From Paractinoplanes deccanensis (GTDB taxonomy: Bacteria > Actinomycetota > Actinomycetes > Mycobacteriales > Micromonosporaceae), in assembly GCF_016862115.1 (NCBI RefSeq), contig NZ_BOMI01000115.1:1-64000 (forward strand): 64,000 nt of DNA, given 5' to 3'. Under the pieces are notes generated by a model that saw only the letters and a list, made by a program, of their open reading frames with translations, had not been told where the DNA came from and searched no databases. Below, piece after piece: positions 8,917-16,575 of this stretch. Positions within the stretch are counted from its first letter, which is position 1. Each line of letters begins with the position of its first letter. Made by a program: the position numbers and the translations under genes.

Positions 8917-10416
8917 ATGGAGAGCCCGGACTGGAAAGGGCCGCTGGGCGTGGCCTTCGACCACGCCGCGGCCTACCTCGGCGGGCTGCCGGGTCGCCCG
9001 GTGCGGCCGGTGGCCTCGCTGGCGCAGATGCGAGCGGCGCTGGGCGGCCCGCTCCAGAAAGAGTCGCTCCGGCCGGAAAAGGTGGTGGCGGACCTGGTGG
9101 CGGCGGCCGAGCCGGGCGTGATGGCGTCGTCGAGCGGCCGCTTCTTCGGCTTCGTGGTCGGCGGGGCCACGCCGGCGGCGCTCGCGGCGGATTGGCTCAC
9201 GTCGACCTGGGACCAGAACGCCGGGCTGTACGTGCTGGGCCCGGCCGCGAGCGTGGTGGAGGAGACCGCGGGGGCCTGGCTGATCGACCTGCTCGGGCTG
9301 CCCGCGCGGTCGTCTGTCGGCTATGTCACGGGCGGCCAGATGGCCAACTTCACGGCGCTCGCCATCGCGGTCCGTGCGGTCCTGCGGCGCGAGGGCTGGG
9401 ACGTGGACGCGGACGGGCTGTGGGGCGCGCCGCGCGTGCGCGTCATCGTGGGGGAGGGGCGCCACGGCACGATCGACCGGGCGCTGCGCCAGCTCGGCAT
9501 GGGCACCGGTTCGCTGGTCACGGTCGCGATGGACGGCCAGGGCCGGATCGTCCCGGCCGCGTTGGCGCGGGCCCTGGCGGCGGAGGACGCCCCGACGATC
9601 GTCTGCGCCCAGGCGGGCAACGTGAACACCGGCGCCATCGACCCGATCTACGAAATTTCGGAAATGTCCGGAGTGGGAACCCAATGGGGGGCGGCTGCTG
9701 GGGCGAGCGGGGGCGGTGTCGGGTCGGGCGGTGTCAGGTCGGGCGGTGTCGGGCCGGGCGGTGTCGGGCTCGGAAGCGGGCGGCGGGGTGGCGCCGGACG
9801 GCGTGCGGCCTGGCTGCATGTTGATGGGGCCTTCGGGCTGTGGGCGGCGGCGAGCCCCCGGCTGCGGCCGCTGCTGGCGGGGATCGAGCGGGCCGACTCG
9901 TGGGCCACTGACGCGCACAAATGGCTGAATGTGCCGTACGACTCGGGGCTGGTGATCTGTGCCCATCCGGAGGCGCACCGCGCCGCGATGGGGGTGCGGG
10001 CGAGCTATCTCATGCACGCCGAGCAGGGGGAGCGGGACGCGCTCGACTACAACCCCGAGCATTCGCGGCGGGCGCGCGGGTTCGCGGTCTACGCGGCGAT
10101 GCGCCAGCTCGGCCGGGACGGGATCGCGGAGCTGGTCGAACGGTCGTGCGCGCTCGCCCGCCGCTTCGCCGAGCGGCTGTCGGCCGCCGGTGCCGAGGTG
10201 CTCAACGAGGTCGTGCTCAATCAGGTGCTGGTGCGCCTCGGCGACGACGACACGACCCAGCGGGCCCTGCGCCGCCTCCAGGACGAGGGGACGGCCTGGA
10301 TGAGCGGCACCACCTGGAACGGCGCCGCGGCCATCCGCGTCTCCGTGTCGAACTGGTCGACCGACGAGGCGGACGTCGACCGCACCGTGGACGCCGTCAT
10401 GGCGGCCCGCGGCTGA
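8917..10416 (+). CDS. PLP-dependent group II decarboxylase-like enzyme with a repeat insertion
   Basis: A 499-residue pyridoxal-phosphate enzyme of the glutamate/tyrosine decarboxylase fold. The cofactor-binding region is WLHVDGAFGLW and the Schiff-base lysine lies in DAHKWLNVPYDSG. Between AIDPIYEI and AAWLHVDGAFG, where related proteins run almost directly on, this protein has about 50 extra residues: a segment encoding SEMSGVG, then four copies of a Gly-rich pentapeptide. The insertion keeps frame. It sits just before the cofactor-binding Asp, so it may form a surface loop or impair activity. The substrate is unknown; some family members act on aromatic or acidic amino acids. Confidence 0.85.
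   Translation: MESPDWKGPLGVAFDHAAAYLGGLPGRPVRPVASLAQMRAALGGPLQKESLRPEKVVADLVAAAEPGVMASSSGRFFGFVVGGATPAALAADWLTSTWDQNAGLYVLGPAASVVEETAGAWLIDLLGLPARSSVGYVTGGQMANFTALAIAVRAVLRREGWDVDADGLWGAPRVRVIVGEGRHGTIDRALRQLGMGTGSLVTVAMDGQGRIVPAALARALAAEDAPTIVCAQAGNVNTGAIDPIYEISEMSGVGTQWGAAAGASGGGVGSGGVRSGGVGPGGVGLGSGRRGGAGRRAAWLHVDGAFGLWAAASPRLRPLLAGIERADSWATDAHKWLNVPYDSGLVICAHPEAHRAAMGVRASYLMHAEQGERDALDYNPEHSRRARGFAVYAAMRQLGRDGIAELVERSCALARRFAERLSAAGAEVLNEVVLNQVLVRLGDDDTTQRALRRLQDEGTAWMSGTTWNGAAAIRVSVSNWSTDEADVDRTVDAVMAARG
9655..9668 (+). repeat. Core of an in-frame palindromic element, copy 1
   Basis: The 14-mer ATTTCGGAAATGTC lies inside the PLP decarboxylase gene and encodes I-S-E-M-S. The same 14-mer occurs on the minus strand at 10747-10760 inside the patatin gene, again encoding I-S-E-M-S. 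It is unusually AT-rich for the surroundings. Confidence 0.75.
9711..9770 (+). repeat. Four tandem 15-bp repeats inside the decarboxylase gene
   Basis: Four units of the form GGGCGGTGTCGGGTC, with one or two substitutions each, encode a repeated Gly-Gly-Val-Gly-Ser-like pentapeptide. They start about 40 bases after the palindromic element and are in frame. Confidence 0.85.
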
Positions 10417-10427
10417 GACGCGGCACC

Positions 10428-10461
10428 CTCTCCGCTGCGAGTCGGCGCCCGCGGCGGAGAG
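10428..10461. terminator. Putative bidirectional terminator hairpin
   Basis: CTCTCCGC (10428-10435) pairs with GCGGAGAG (10454-10461) in the 65-base gap between two convergent genes. There is no U-tract, as is common in actinomycetes. Confidence 0.45.
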
Positions 10462-10481
10462 ACCCGCGCCCGTGAGCCGCG

Positions 10482-11699
10482 TCAGAGGGAGGCGTTGTCC
10501 AGGGCCCTCGTGGCCAGGGCGCGGCCCAGGGCGACCATGTCGGCGGCGCGGTGGAAGTCCATGACGCGGCAGGCGTTGACCGGCACGGCGATGTGGACGT
10601 CCGGCGGCAGGCCGGCCATCCGGTAGCGCGCGATCATGTCCTGCATGGCGTCCAGCGACGAGCCGAGGACGTCGGCGATGCGCAGGTTGGCGGGGAGCGG
10701 CACGGGATCGGCGGCACTCGGCCGGCTACTCGAGCCGCCTCTAACCGACATTTCCGAAATGTCGGTTAGGGTGCCGGGGGTGCCGGGGGTGCCGGCACTG
10801 CCGGGGAGGCCGGCACTGCCGGTGCCGGTGCCAGTGCCGGTGCCGGTGCCAGTGCCGGTGCCAGTGCCAGTGCGGCCGGTGGGCAGGCCGGCGGGCTCGG
10901 TACCGCGGCCGTCGCTGGGCAGGGCGGCGGCCGCCGCGCCGGGCAGGTCGAGCGGTGCCGCGGGGGGTGTGCCCGGCAGGTCGAGGGGCATGTCGACGGG
11001 CCCGTCGATGGCGTCGAGGGGGGCTTCGGCGGGGGCCGCGCGGCCGTTTCTGGTGTGGAAGACGTGGCGGAGGCGCTCGCGCCAGTCCTCGTACCAGTGT
11101 GGGGCCGCAGCCGCCCGCACCGGGGCCGCCGATTCGCCCTGGGGGCGTGGGGCCTGCAACGAGACGGCGATGGTCAGATCGGCGCCCGAGGCCGCGGTCG
11201 GCTCGATGGGTACGGGGTTGAGCAGTCCGCCGTCGGCGAGCAGGCGACCGTTGATCACGACGGGGGTGATCAGGCCGGGGATCGCGATGGAGGCCCGGAT
11301 CGCCGAGCGGAGCAGGCCGCGCTGGAACCACACCTCGCGCCGGGCGTTGATGTCGGTCGCCACCGCCGTGTACGGGATCGGCAGGTGCTCGATCTCGGCG
11401 TCGGCGAGGAAGTCGTTCAGGTGGTTGATCAGCCGATCCGCGGCCATCGCGCCGGGCAGCGCCCACTTCGGGTCGATCAGGCGCAGGATGTCGCGCTGCT
11501 TGAGCCGCACCGCCCAGTCCGTGAACTCCTTGAGCCGCCCGGTGGCCATCACCCCGCCGACCAGCGCGCCCATCGACGACCCCGCCACCGAGCAGACCTC
11601 GAAGCCACGCTCCTCGAGCACCTGCACGACCCCGATGTGCGCGAACCCCCGAGCACCCCCGGAGCCCAGCGCCAGCGCCACCCGCCGTCCCCCGGACAT
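10482..11699 (-). CDS. Patatin-like phospholipase with low-complexity expansion
   Basis: A 405-residue patatin-family serine hydrolase. The oxyanion-hole motif is GSGGARGFAH, the nucleophile elbow GSSMG and the catalytic Asp lies in DGGLLNPVP, so the Ser-Asp dyad is intact. After the catalytic core comes a Pro/Ala/Gly-rich linker containing a run of Thr-Gly dipeptides and an I-S-E-M-S segment encoded by a palindrome. A conserved-looking tail (NLRIADVLGSSLDAMQDMI) follows. The start at ATG 11699 gives the usual short lead into the first motif. It lies two bases downstream of the DUF302 gene, in the same direction. Confidence 0.92.
   Translation of the reverse strand: MSGGRRVALALGSGGARGFAHIGVVQVLEERGFEVCSVAGSSMGALVGGVMATGRLKEFTDWAVRLKQRDILRLIDPKWALPGAMAADRLINHLNDFLADAEIEHLPIPYTAVATDINARREVWFQRGLLRSAIRASIAIPGLITPVVINGRLLADGGLLNPVPIEPTAASGADLTIAVSLQAPRPQGESAAPVRAAAAPHWYEDWRERLRHVFHTRNGRAAPAEAPLDAIDGPVDMPLDLPGTPPAAPLDLPGAAAAALPSDGRGTEPAGLPTGRTGTGTGTGTGTGTGTGTGSAGLPGSAGTPGTPGTLTDISEMSVRGGSSSRPSAADPVPLPANLRIADVLGSSLDAMQDMIARYRMAGLPPDVHIAVPVNACRVMDFHRAADMVALGRALATRALDNASL
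10741..10769. repeat. Perfect 29-bp palindrome inside the patatin gene (copy 2)
   Basis: Fourteen-base arms CTAACCGACATTTC and GAAATGTCGGTTAG flank a single central C. Read on the coding (minus) strand it gives L-T-D-I-S-E-M-S-V-R in frame. It shares the 14-mer core with the element at 9655-9668 and lies beside a hexanucleotide repeat. Confidence 0.85.
10821..10874. repeat. Nine tandem hexamers inside the patatin gene
   Basis: Nine consecutive units of GGTGCC or AGTGCC (the last ending in G) encode an alternating Thr-Gly tract on the minus strand. Related trinucleotide-phase repeats of GGTGCC type continue from 10770 to 10820. Confidence 0.85.
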
Positions 11700-11701
11700 C
11701 C

Positions 11702-12226
11702 TCAGATGCTATCGGAGCCCGGATCCGCCGCGGCCCGCATCAAGGTCAAGACCTCGGTGTCCAGTTCGCGGGCCACCGCGAACGCCGGTTCACTTCCGTA
11801 CGGGGCGATCGAGCTTTCCATCGTGTCGTACGCGAGGTGCACCGCGCCGCCGTCCTCCCAGACCAGGATCGACACCGGGGCGTACGAGCCGGCCTCGGGC
11901 ACGTGGCGGGTCAGGCGCGCCATGGTGAGCGGGTTGCCCGCGATGATCCGTTCGAGGCGGCGCGGCGGCACGCCCGGGAGTTTCGCCAGCGCCGCGCCCT
12001 GGTCGAGCGGCAGGAACTGCATGAGACCCGACGGTCCCGCGGCCTCGGCGATCACCTTTTCGAACTCCTCGTACGAGGTCGCGCCGAGCCAGGCACGGGC
12101 GGCGGCCGCGATGTCGGGGCGCGAGATCCCCTCGTACAGGCTGGTGAGAACGTCGTCGAACGTACGCCCGGAGGTCAGGGTGATCCGCTCGACGGTCACC
12201 CTGCTCCGCGTCTCGTTGTAGGTCAT
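11702..12226 (-). CDS. DUF302-domain protein
   Basis: A 174-residue protein with no signal peptide or membrane segment. The C-terminal two thirds match the DUF302 pattern: APVSILVWEDGGAVHLAYD followed by an acidic stretch and a helix ending EVLTLM. The N-terminal part (about 1-75) is helical and not recognised. The function of DUF302 is not established. The patatin gene follows two bases downstream, so the two are probably co-transcribed. Confidence 0.75.
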   Translation of the reverse strand: MTYNETRSRVTVERITLTSGRTFDDVLTSLYEGISRPDIAAAARAWLGATSYEEFEKVIAEAAGPSGLMQFLPLDQGAALAKLPGVPPRRLERIIAGNPLTMARLTRHVPEAGSYAPVSILVWEDGGAVHLAYDTMESSIAPYGSEPAFAVARELDTEVLTLMRAAADPGSDSI

Positions 12227-12260
12227 GCCTCGACGCTAGGCAGCCGGGCGGCCGCCTTCA

Positions 12261-12758
12261 TCAGTCATCTGACTCGCCGCGCTTGTCGCGGTCGAGCGCC
12301 AGGTCGAGCGCGAGCACGCTGCCGATGATCAGCAGCGGGTCGGCGCCCTCGGCGACCTGCACCGCGTACGTGTCGCGGATGGTCAGCCAGCGCTTGGAGA
12401 CGGCAGCCACCTCGCGGCCGTCCTGCTCGATGACGTATTCGTGGTCGAGCAGGTTGCCCTTCATCTCCAGGTCGTCCGGGCCCGGCACGTCGATGGTGAA
12501 CTTGTCGCGGAAGGGCGTGAACAGCTTCTTGCGCACCTCGGCCGCCTTCTCGCCGCCGATCCTGATCTCGTACGTGGGCCGCAGCGCGACCAGGTGGCGG
12601 TGGACCGACGCGACCTCGTCGCCGTTCACGTCCTCGATGACGACCCGGTTACGGACGCTGAAGACCTTGCCGTCGACGTGGAACACGCGGTTGCCGTTCT
12701 CGTCCTCCACGTCGAAGTCGTCGCCGATGGAGAAGAACCGTTCCTTGATCACATACAT
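12261..12758 (-). CDS. LURP-one-related (DUF567) protein
   Basis: A 165-residue protein of the LURP-one-related family, with the tubby-like beta-strand pattern: MYVIKERFFSIGDDFDV, then GKVFSVRNRVVIED and EYVIEQDGREVAAVSKRW. Bacterial members are small soluble proteins of unknown function. The ATG at 12758 is the natural start because the motif begins at once. It lies about 35 bases before the DUF302 gene on the same strand and may lead that small operon. Confidence 0.8.
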   Translation of the reverse strand: MYVIKERFFSIGDDFDVEDENGNRVFHVDGKVFSVRNRVVIEDVNGDEVASVHRHLVALRPTYEIRIGGEKAAEVRKKLFTPFRDKFTIDVPGPDDLEMKGNLLDHEYVIEQDGREVAAVSKRWLTIRDTYAVQVAEGADPLLIIGSVLALDLALDRDKRGESDD

Positions 12759-12769
12759 GGTTCCAGTGT

Positions 12770-12807
12770 GCTGCGCGGCCCGCCGCGGCGAAAGCGGGCC
12801 GCGCAGC
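12770..12807 (-). terminator. Strong hairpin terminator after the chitinase gene
   Basis: Fourteen-base perfect arms, GCTGCGCGGCCCGC (12770-12783) and GCGGGCCGCGCAGC (12794-12807), flank a 10-base loop seven bases beyond the chitinase stop. Confidence 0.8.
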
Positions 12808-12814
12808 GTCCTCA

Positions 12815-14191
12815 CTAGGGGAGCACCCAGCGCTGGTTGGCGCCGGCGAAGCAGTCCCAGATCTGGAGCCGGGTGCCGTTGGCCGAGCTGTTGTTCGACG
12901 CGTCGAGGCACTTGTTGCTGACCGGGTTGAGCAGTGTGCCGTTCGACTGCGACCGCCATTGCTGCGCGCCGGTGCCGTTGCAGTCGTAGATCTGCACGAG
13001 CGAGCCGTTCGCGGTGCCCGCGGCGGCCACGTCGAGGCACTTGCCGAGGCCGCGGATCGTGCCGTCGGTGCCGACGGTCCAGTTCTGCGCGGTGGTGCCG
13101 TTGCAGTCGTACAGCTGGACGGCCGTGCCGTTGGCGCTGCTCGCGCCGGCGATGTCGACGCACTTGCCGGCGATGCCGGTGATGCGGCCGGTGCGGCCCG
13201 ACGGCGGCGGGGTGGTCGGGCCGCCACCGCCCATCACGGTCTCGTAGATGGCGCTGACCAGCGAGTTGGCGCCGGTGGCGTCCTGCGAGAGCTCCCAGTT
13301 CATGATGCCGCCGGCGTTCGCCAGCGCCCACTGGGTCTTGCGGCGGATCGTCGGCAGGCCGTTGTAGCACTCGCCGGACGGGGTGCAGTCGCGGTTCGCG
13401 TTGGCCGGGTCCTGCGCCACCAGCTGGGCGTACGTGAGGTAGCCGGGGCGGCTGTAGAAGGGCACCCCCAGCACGGTCTTCGCCTTGGGCAGGCCGCGGC
13501 CCTTCCAGAAGTTGGCGCTGGCGATCGCCCAGTCGTAGTTCGCGTGGGGGCTGCCGCCGTCGTACGCCATGATGTTGAGCCAGTCGACGTAGCCGAAGAC
13601 CGCGGGCTGGACGCCGTTGGCGGTGGTGCCCTCGCTGACGACCGCGGCGGTGAGCAGCTTGCCCTCGTTGTGCAGCGCGGTGCTGAGCTGCTGCATGAGC
13701 GCGGTGTAGTTGTTACCGGAGGTTCCGGGGTCGGGGTACTCCCAGTCGATGTCGACGCCGTCCAGGTTGTACTGGCGGACGGTGCTCATGACGGTGTTGA
13801 CGAACGTGGTGCGCGTGCCGGAGTTGGCGGCGAGCGACTCGAAGGCCGAGTCGTTGCCGTCGTTCCAGCCGCCGATCGCCAGCGAGACCTTGGTGTTGTT
13901 CTGGTGCCCCAGCGTGACGAGCTGCTGGAGCTTGGACGTGTTCTCGATCGGCTGGAGCGTGCCGTTGGCGTTGGGCAGCGCGAACGAGTAGTTGATGTGC
14001 GTCAGCTTCGAGTACTGGATGCTGGTGACGCTGCCGGCCCAGGACGGCATGTAGCCGACGCTCTTGAAGCCGTTCGGCAGGACGGCGGCCTCCGAGGTGC
14101 CCTGCACAGCGATCGCCGTGATCGTGCCGACCGCGGCGACGGTGAGCGCGGCGGCCGAGGCCGCCCACCTGCTTCTTCTCTTGATGGCCAT
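12815..14191 (-). CDS. Secreted GH18 chitinase with C-terminal ricin-type lectin domain
   Basis: A 458-residue exported enzyme. A signal peptide (about 1-36) has a KRRSRW basic head and a long Ala/Val core. The GH18 domain (about 40-320) contains the catalytic DGVDIDWE motif with Glu151 as acid and SLAIGGWND as the second family motif. A Gly/Pro linker leads to a ricin-type beta-trefoil (about 335-458) with repeated QxW-like motifs and paired cysteines. It would cleave chitin outside the cell, the trefoil binding polysaccharide. It is monocistronic, with a strong terminator downstream and an AT-rich promoter region upstream. Confidence 0.95.
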   Translation of the reverse strand: MAIKRRSRWAASAAALTVAAVGTITAIAVQGTSEAAVLPNGFKSVGYMPSWAGSVTSIQYSKLTHINYSFALPNANGTLQPIENTSKLQQLVTLGHQNNTKVSLAIGGWNDGNDSAFESLAANSGTRTTFVNTVMSTVRQYNLDGVDIDWEYPDPGTSGNNYTALMQQLSTALHNEGKLLTAAVVSEGTTANGVQPAVFGYVDWLNIMAYDGGSPHANYDWAIASANFWKGRGLPKAKTVLGVPFYSRPGYLTYAQLVAQDPANANRDCTPSGECYNGLPTIRRKTQWALANAGGIMNWELSQDATGANSLVSAIYETVMGGGGPTTPPPSGRTGRITGIAGKCVDIAGASSANGTAVQLYDCNGTTAQNWTVGTDGTIRGLGKCLDVAAAGTANGSLVQIYDCNGTGAQQWRSQSNGTLLNPVSNKCLDASNNSSANGTRLQIWDCFAGANQRWVLP

Positions 14192-14257
14192 GGGGATGGC
14201 GACCCTTCGTGTCCGGCGCGGGGGAGCGCCGTGGGGATGACTACGGGCGGGGAAATC

Positions 14258-14300
14258 TTAGGAAGGTTAACTAATATTCGTCAATATAGGACTTCATAAA
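14258..14300 (-). promoter_or_regulatory. AT-rich probable chitinase promoter/operator region
   Basis: Between the chitinase and the divergent GNAT gene an AT-rich island contrasts with its GC-rich surroundings. It holds an imperfect inverted repeat, TTAGGAAGGTTAACTAA (14258-14274; outer four bases paired), and ATATTCGTCAATATAG beyond it. The position fits control of the secreted chitinase; the regulator is unknown. Confidence 0.4.
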
Positions 14301-14339
14301 AGCCCTGAGCCGATGGACAGCGGATGATCTACTAGCGCG

Positions 14340-14993
14340 GTGAGTGATCTTCGGGAGCTTGTTGTCCGGTGGCAGCGGGGATGGGGAGTCGCGCGCGGAC
14401 TCCCGGCGGCCGATGATCTCGGCTCGGGGCTGCGGGTCCGGTGCCTTCAGATCGGGCGGGACGTCGAATACGTGGCGCTCGACGGGGTGGCGTCCGTCGC
14501 CGGGCTGGCCGGGCTGGTCCGGCGCGAACAGGAAGTAACGTGGCTGACCGTGCCGACCGTCGAGCCCGGCCGGGCGGCCGCGGCGATCGAGGCGGCCGGG
14601 CTGGTGGTGCTCAAGCGCTCGGAGAAGCTCATGACGGTCGAGCTGGGCGAGCAGCCGCGCAGCGCGCCGCCGCCGGGCTATCGGGTCGAGTCGCGCGTCG
14701 AGGACTCGGTCGTCCGGGTGGAGGTGCTCGACCGCGAGGGCGACGTGGGCGCGCGGGGCACCATGGGCGTCGTGGGGGACGACGGCATCGCCGACCGGAT
14801 CGAGACGCTGCCCGCCCACCGGCGCCGCGGGCTGGGCAGCGCCGTCATGAGCGCGCTCGCCGAGGCCGCGCCGGCCCGGCACGGGCTGCTCATCGCCAGC
14901 GAGGACGGCCAGCGCCTCTACGCGAGGCTCGGCTGGCGGACGGTCGCCGATGTGCTGATCGCGTCGACGCCCGGCGTCACGTACCCGGAGTGA
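14340..14993 (+). CDS. GNAT-family N-acetyltransferase
   Basis: A 217-residue protein whose C-terminal half has the GNAT fold: the acetyl-CoA loop is [17 protein letters not shown] (residues about 160-176) followed by a strand and the YARLGWR motif near the end. The N-terminal half is divergent. GTG 14340 starts directly after the promoter region. The substrate is unknown. Its last 17 bases overlap the end of the convergent GyrI-like gene. Confidence 0.8.
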   Translation: MSDLRELVVRWQRGWGVARGLPAADDLGSGLRVRCLQIGRDVEYVALDGVASVAGLAGLVRREQEVTWLTVPTVEPGRAAAAIEAAGLVVLKRSEKLMTVELGEQPRSAPPPGYRVESRVEDSVVRVEVLDREGDVGARGTMGVVGDDGIADRIETLPAHRRRGLGSAVMSALAEAAPARHGLLIASEDGQRLYARLGWRTVADVLIASTPGVTYPE

Positions 14994-15507
14994 CCCCGTA
15001 CCGGATGATGGTCCTGAGCCGCTCGGGGGCCGTGCGCCGAGGGTCGCTCAGGTAGATCTCGTGATGGCGGCCGGTCACCTCGCGGCCGTGCTCCCGGGCG
15101 AAGGCGAGCAGGCGGCCGATCGCGGCGGTCTCCCGGTTGTATGGGCCCACGTGCAGGACCTGCACCGACGGCCCCTCCTCGAAGGTCTCCAGCCGCACGC
15201 CCGCGGGCATCTCGACCGGCGACGGGGGCGCGCCCAGCGGCAGGAGCAGCATCATGGTCCATTTCCAGCCGGTACGGTCGCCGAGCCCGTCGCCGACGTC
15301 CGTCCACAACCCCTCCAGCGGCGGCACCTTGTACACCTCGCCGCGCGCCTTGAAGACGGCGCGGATGCGGTACGCCGTGCGGTACAAGCGCTGCACCGCG
15401 TCCACATAGGCCGGTCCATTGGGGTCGCCGGCACCGTCGACCATCAGGTAGGCCAGCGCCGGCACGTCGACGAAAGCCGGCGATGTCCTCGCCGTGAAGA
15501 GCGTCAC
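14977..15507 (-). CDS. GyrI-like small-molecule-binding domain protein
   Basis: A 176-residue stand-alone GyrI-like (AraC effector-binding) domain. Recognisable stretches are [35 protein letters not shown] and [18 protein letters not shown]; the last two are typical of the family. The GTG start at 15507 follows a strong GAGGAG ribosome site and overlaps the stop of the upstream remnant as GTGA. Such proteins bind drugs or other small ligands. This one was probably the partner of the MerR-type gene whose wreck lies just upstream. Confidence 0.82.
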   Translation of the reverse strand: MTLFTARTSPAFVDVPALAYLMVDGAGDPNGPAYVDAVQRLYRTAYRIRAVFKARGEVYKVPPLEGLWTDVGDGLGDRTGWKWTMMLLLPLGAPPSPVEMPAGVRLETFEEGPSVQVLHVGPYNRETAAIGRLLAFAREHGREVTGRHHEIYLSDPRRTAPERLRTIIRYGVTPGT

Positions 15508-15814
15508 GACTCCTCCTCGACAGCAACCACGAGCCGCGTGACGAGCTGATCGGGCTCCGTCCCGAAGGCACCGACCGCGATGTGCATCTCGCCGCCCAGA
15601 TCGGCCGGGAATAGGCCCCACCGCGGCACCAGCCCCGCCCGCACCAGCCGCGCGGCGCAGGCTCCGACCGCCGCGCCGAGCTCCTCCTCGGTGGCCGTCG
15701 CGCGGTGGCCGGGTCGACCGCCGCGGGCTTGAGCAGCCCCACCTCGTCGTAGTGGCGCAGCTGTTTGACGCTCAGCCGGCAGAGCCGCGCGAAGCTTCCG
15801 ATGGTGAGCAGCAC
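15504..15814 (-). pseudogene. Remnant of a MerR-family regulator (internal deletion and frameshift)
   Basis: From GTG 15814 the reading gives an intact MerR helix-turn-helix start ([19 protein letters not shown], then [15 protein letters not shown]). After about 38 codons the sense continues in another frame: [17 protein letters not shown] and [20 protein letters not shown], ending at the TGA that overlaps the GyrI-like start. The middle of the regulator (the rest of the DNA-binding domain and the dimer helix) is missing. An internal deletion with change of frame is the simplest reading. A second-frame ORF of 298 codons across the area is a by-product. Confidence 0.7.
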
Positions 15815-15847
15815 CGCCTCATCCTGAACCCTCCCACAAGGGCAGGG

Positions 15848-16555
15848 TCAAATCCGGGCCACCGCGTCGAGGATGGTGCCGGCGACCTCGGCCGGGCGCG
15901 AGACGGGCAGGGCGTGCGAGGCGCCGGGGACCTCGTGGACGCCCTTGGCGCCGGCGCGGTCGGCCATGAAACGGTGCAGCGCCGGCGGCACCGCGCGGTC
16001 GGCGTCGCCGAAGACGAACCAGGACGGTGTCAACCGCCAGGCCGGGGTGGCCGCGAGCAGACCGGTGGCGAGGGCGGCCTGCGTGACGGGCCGCTGGGTC
16101 GCGCCCATGACGGTGGCGCGCTCGGCGGGCAGGTCGGCGGCGAAGTGCTCGTGGAAGGCCTCCGGGCGGACGGCGTGCTCGACGCCGCCGGCGGTGAGGT
16201 GGTAGGAGGTGAGGGCCGTGCCGAGCCTGCTGCCGGGGAACTTCGCGGTCAGGGCGAGCGCGGACTCGCCCTGGTCGGGCGCGAAGGCGCTCACGTAGAC
16301 CAGGGCCGCGACCGTGGGCAGGCGGGCCGCCGCCTCGGTGACGACCATGCCGCCGTAGGCGTGGCCGGCCAGCACCACCCGCGTGCCGAGGCCGGCGACG
16401 ACGTCGCGGACGTACGAGGCGTCGCCCGCGAGGCTGCGCAGGGGATTGGCGACGGCGACCACCGGCACGCCGTTCTCCTTGAGGTGTTCGACGACGCCGT
16501 TCCAGCTCGCCGATTCGGCGAAGGCTCCGTGCACGAGCACGACGGTCGGTGTCAT
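15848..16555 (-). CDS. Alpha/beta-hydrolase-fold protein lacking the catalytic serine
   Basis: A 235-residue protein close to the EstC/salicylate-esterase-like group of alpha/beta hydrolases: VVLVHGAFAESASWNGV at the N-terminus, PSWFVFGDADRAVP in the acid-residue region and GASHALPVSRP with the catalytic His. The nucleophile elbow, normally GHSYGG, reads GHAYGG here (Ala66, codon GCC). Everything else looks well preserved, so it is likely folded but not a normal serine hydrolase. The ATG at 16555 has a good AGGAAGG site upstream. It follows 20 bases after another serine-less hydrolase gene, probably in one operon. Confidence 0.85.
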   Translation of the reverse strand: MTPTVVLVHGAFAESASWNGVVEHLKENGVPVVAVANPLRSLAGDASYVRDVVAGLGTRVVLAGHAYGGMVVTEAAARLPTVAALVYVSAFAPDQGESALALTAKFPGSRLGTALTSYHLTAGGVEHAVRPEAFHEHFAADLPAERATVMGATQRPVTQAALATGLLAATPAWRLTPSWFVFGDADRAVPPALHRFMADRAGAKGVHEVPGASHALPVSRPAEVAGTILDAVARI

Positions 16556-16575
16556 GGCGCTGTCCTTCCTGGACG

